From Methylobacterium sp. (GTDB lineage Bacteria > Pseudomonadota > Alphaproteobacteria > Rhizobiales > Beijerinckiaceae), in the NCBI GenBank assembly GCA_021154065.1, contig JAJKJG010000130.1:1-7364 (forward strand): a stretch of DNA of 7,364 nt. The letters are read 5' to 3'. The stretch's first letter is position 1. Every line of letters starts with the position of its first letter. Positions 5,606-7,364 of this stretch are shown piece by piece. A model generated the notes under the pieces. That model was not told the DNA's origin, made no database searches, and saw nothing but the letters and a program-made list of their open reading frames with translations. A program made the translations under genes and the position numbers.

Positions 5606-6958
5606 ATGTCCGCCATCATCATGGTCACCGACCCCCTCCCTGGCCGCCGCGAGCACGAGCCGATCACGTTCACGGTCGAGGGCGACCTGCAGGAGCCGCT
5701 TCGGTGGGCGACGACCGACACCGGCGAGCGGGTCGTCCTGCAAAGGCTGGCGAGCCAGTCCTCGGGCGGCCGGACGAGCTTCGTCGCGGTCGTCAGCTTC
5801 GAGCAGCGGCTCCGGCTGACGCTCGGCGAGCCGCTGCTCGACGGAGAGGCTGTGGTGGCAGGGATCCGGGTCCTGCCGGGACGGGAGAGCGACGGTTTCG
5901 TGCGGCTCGATACCGGTGCCTTCGACCTCGAGCTCTGCTCCGGCAAGGCCGAGGGGCTGGGCTCGTCGAAGTGGGGTATCCGCCACTTCAGGGGAACCTC
6001 GGACGGGGTGGAACTGCTGCCGTCGGGCAACAACGCGATCGGCGGCTTCTATGGTCCGTTCTTCACGCCCGAGAACGGCCTGATCAACCCGCCGGAGCAC
6101 ACGAAGGTCGCCATCGAGGTCATCGAACGTGGCCCGATCCTGCATCACTACCGCATGCGAGGCACGATCCCCGACGGTCTTCTCGATGAGCTGAAGGGCA
6201 AGAGCTTCACGATCGACTGGAGCTTCTACCACCGCACCCGCCATTTTCGGCGCAGATACCTCGTCGACCACTTCCAGACCGTGATCAACGGGCGTTCCGT
6301 CACGAACAAGATCACGGTTGGCGACGAATTCGAGGGCGGCCCCGGCAAGCTCGTCTTCGACCGCTTCGAGGCCTATGGCGGCACGCGCTACCGTGCCGGC
6401 GATCCCTACGCGGGCGAGCTCGTGGCGATGGTGCGGGAGACCGTGGCCAATTCCGCCCATGACGGCCCCAAGTTCGAGGAGTTCCGGTCCCGGCTCGCCG
6501 ACATCGAATCCGCGCATTGGGATCTCTATTGGCGGCTGTTCTGTGCCTGGGAGCAGGTCCTCTCCGAGGACGAGATCCGCGAGCGCCTCGCCCGCGTTCG
6601 TGCCGCGGCTCATGTCAAGGCAGACCTCGACGAGCGCCCCTGGATCCTGACCGAAGCCCCGGTCGACGTGTCGGCAACGCCGCACGAGACGATTTTCCCC
6701 GGCCCGGCATCGAAGACGGTCGAATATGACAGCGCCAGCGGCCGCGCGATGATCTGGTGGACCTCGAAACCCTCAGGTGCCTTCCAGATCGTGCAGCGCC
6801 GCCAGTCCGGCTGGGTCAACTGGGGTTCGAACGGCGAGAACGAGTGCCCCGAGCTGCCCGTGGGCGTCGACATCAAGACCGCTTATGGCCCCTTCGCGGC
6901 GACCTGGCGGGAAGTGGCCGACAGGTTGGAGCGTGAGCCGACCGTCACCGTCCCTTGA
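5606..6958 (+). CDS. Conserved-looking protein of unknown function, last gene of the sugar transport operon
   Basis: I do not recognise this protein with certainty. From the ATG at 5606 it has 450 residues (MSAIIMVTDPLPG...). The frame is open further up to 5516, but the extension is low-complexity and encoded by intergenic hairpins. A weak GGAG at 5593-5596 precedes 5606, and ATG 5621 is an alternative. There is no signal peptide or membrane span, so a cytoplasmic location is likely. Residues 1-110 are strand-rich and end in FVRLDTGAFDLEL. Then come SSKWGIRHFRG (120-130), NNAIGGFYGPFFTPENGLIN (142-161), ERGPILHHYRMRG, and an aromatic/basic stretch (TIDWSFYHRTRHFRRRYLVD). The C-terminal part is rich in Trp and Tyr. 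This texture recalls beta-sandwich carbohydrate-active proteins of the PcRGLX/YetA type, a low-confidence resemblance. It may process the imported sugar or glycoside; codon use matches the transporter genes. Confidence 0.8.
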   Translation: MSAIIMVTDPLPGRREHEPITFTVEGDLQEPLRWATTDTGERVVLQRLASQSSGGRTSFVAVVSFEQRLRLTLGEPLLDGEAVVAGIRVLPGRESDGFVRLDTGAFDLELCSGKAEGLGSSKWGIRHFRGTSDGVELLPSGNNAIGGFYGPFFTPENGLINPPEHTKVAIEVIERGPILHHYRMRGTIPDGLLDELKGKSFTIDWSFYHRTRHFRRRYLVDHFQTVINGRSVTNKITVGDEFEGGPGKLVFDRFEAYGGTRYRAGDPYAGELVAMVRETVANSAHDGPKFEEFRSRLADIESAHWDLYWRLFCAWEQVLSEDEIRERLARVRAAAHVKADLDERPWILTEAPVDVSATPHETIFPGPASKTVEYDSASGRAMIWWTSKPSGAFQIVQRRQSGWVNWGSNGENECPELPVGVDIKTAYGPFAATWREVADRLEREPTVTVP

Positions 6959-7158
6959 GCTCGGCTCCGGCCGATTCGGCAGGGCTCGAGGGGCAGCCGC
7001 GACCGGACCCGAAGTTCGGGCTTGTCACGTGGTACGAAGGCAAGCAGGCGGTGAACGCCGCCCTGATGGCGCTGAACCGGGAAGGCGCCATCCGGCAGGC
7101 CGGCCGCCGCCAGCCGTACACCGCGGTCGACCACCCGCAGGCGGACGAGACGGCCTGA
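6955..7158 (+). CDS. Small doubtful ORF, hypothetical protein or gene remnant
   Basis: A 67-residue frame that could start at TTG 6955, overlapping the TGA of the preceding gene (TTGA). An upstream in-frame stop lies at 6934-6936 and there is no ATG or GTG before the middle of the frame. No Shine-Dalgarno is visible. The second half (DPKFGLVTWYEGKQAVNAAL, ending PQADETA) looks like real protein, with amphipathic helix character and high-GC third positions; the first 15 residues look random. It could be a translationally coupled small protein or the 3' remnant of a gene whose 5' part was lost. Its DNA contains CCCGAA-G-TTCGGG (7008-7020). No function can be given. Confidence 0.3.
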   Translation: MSSAPADSAGLEGQPRPDPKFGLVTWYEGKQAVNAALMALNREGAIRQAGRRQPYTAVDHPQADETA

Positions 7159-7287
7159 CGGCGCCGGCCGCGGCCGCCTCGCTTCGCCCTTCCTTTACGT
7201 AAGATAAAGGGGGTCCTGATTATCCATGATGCCCATCCCGATCCGGTCTAGGATCCGCGCGGGTTCCAGGGCCGGCGAGGGGGCGGG
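7159..7287. other. Spacer with GC palindrome and AT-rich patch before the right-hand transposase
   Basis: CGGCCGCGGCCG (7165-7176) is a 12-bp palindrome directly after the small ORF, followed by a pyrimidine-rich tract (to about 7196) that could serve as a poor terminator. Next comes an AT-richer patch (about 42% GC at 7190-7226) containing TTACGTAA (7195-7202) and the inverted arms CCTTTA (7192-7197) / TAAAGG (7205-7210). This sharp composition change about 80 bp before the transposase start is a plausible insertion-sequence end, perhaps near the GGGGG at 7209-7213. The other end lies outside the window, so terminal repeats cannot be matched. Confidence 0.35.
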
Positions 7288-7364
7288 ATGGCAGCGGCGG
7301 ACGGGTTGCGGCGCGCGATGCGGGGCCTGAGCGAGGCCGCGTTCCGGGAGCGGTTCGGGACCGA
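7288..7364 (+). CDS. Probable IS1595-family transposase, N-terminal fragment (runs off right edge)
   Basis: The frame opens at ATG 7288 with a purine-rich GAGGGGG (7277-7283) 4 bases upstream and stays open to the window end, about 25 codons. The translation begins MAAADGLRRAMRGL and continues SEAAFRERFGT. The LSEAAFRERFGT stretch resembles the start of IS1595-type transposases, where a similar motif precedes a zinc-finger (WPxGxxCPxC) that would lie beyond the edge. The reading is short, so the family is a moderate guess. It reads in the same direction as the transport operon. Confidence 0.55.
   Translation, partial: MAAADGLRRAMRGLSEAAFRERFGT

Noticed and set aside
4268..6685. Very long minus-strand open frame (805 codons) opposite the ATPase, permease and unknown gene
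   Set aside because: It is antisense to well-recognised CUT2 genes, its translation is Arg/Asp/His-rich low complexity, and such frames are expected opposite high-GC genes.

Overview
The window looks like an accessory segment of a high-GC alphaproteobacterial genome. GC is very high in coding and third-codon positions, and the transport genes and insertion sequences resemble those common in Rhizobiales such as Methylobacterium relatives. The taxon is an inference from style only. The core is a sugar-uptake locus read left to right: a LacI-family regulator (543-1661), a periplasmic sugar-binding protein (1940-2899), a two-domain RbsA-like ATPase (2964-4490), an RbsC-like permease (4487-5509) and a 450-residue protein of unknown function (about 5606-6958). 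Both ends carry pieces of insertion sequences: an IS630-family transposase on the minus strand at 1-410 (runs off the left edge) and the first 25 codons of a probable IS1595-family transposase on the plus strand from 7288 (runs off the right edge).

Regulation is the most legible non-coding signal. Two 18-bp LacI-type operators, AACCTAATCGTTTAGGTT (444-461) and AACCTAAACGATTAGGTC (512-529), bracket the short region in front of the regulator gene. Each is the reverse complement of the other at 17 of 18 positions, and their centres are 68 bp apart. No copy was found in front of the transport genes. The regulator is therefore predicted to control itself, and possibly a divergent gene now replaced by the IS630 element.

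The transport genes form a CUT2 (ribose/galactose class) ABC importer: a secreted binding protein, a single polypeptide with two ATP-binding halves, and one multi-span permease that would act as a dimer. The ATPase and permease genes overlap by 4 bp (ATGA). The less tightly coupled spacers contain strong GC-rich hairpins without U-tracts: 1851-1869 before the binding protein, 2916-2940 between binding protein and ATPase, and 5527-5541 plus 5553-5572 between permease and the unknown gene. These could set unequal expression of the operon members. The binding protein keeps several RbsB sugar-contact residues but lacks two aromatic ones and an arginine, so the substrate is probably not ribose.

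The 450-residue protein is the least understood part. It is beta-rich in appearance, has no signal peptide at its likely start, and probably acts in the cytoplasm on the imported carbohydrate or a derivative. No kinase, isomerase, dehydrogenase or aldolase is visible in the window. Between it and the right-hand IS lies a small doubtful ORF (6955-7158) and an AT-richer patch (about 7190-7226) that may mark the IS end. I saw no tRNA, rRNA, CRISPR array or phage gene.
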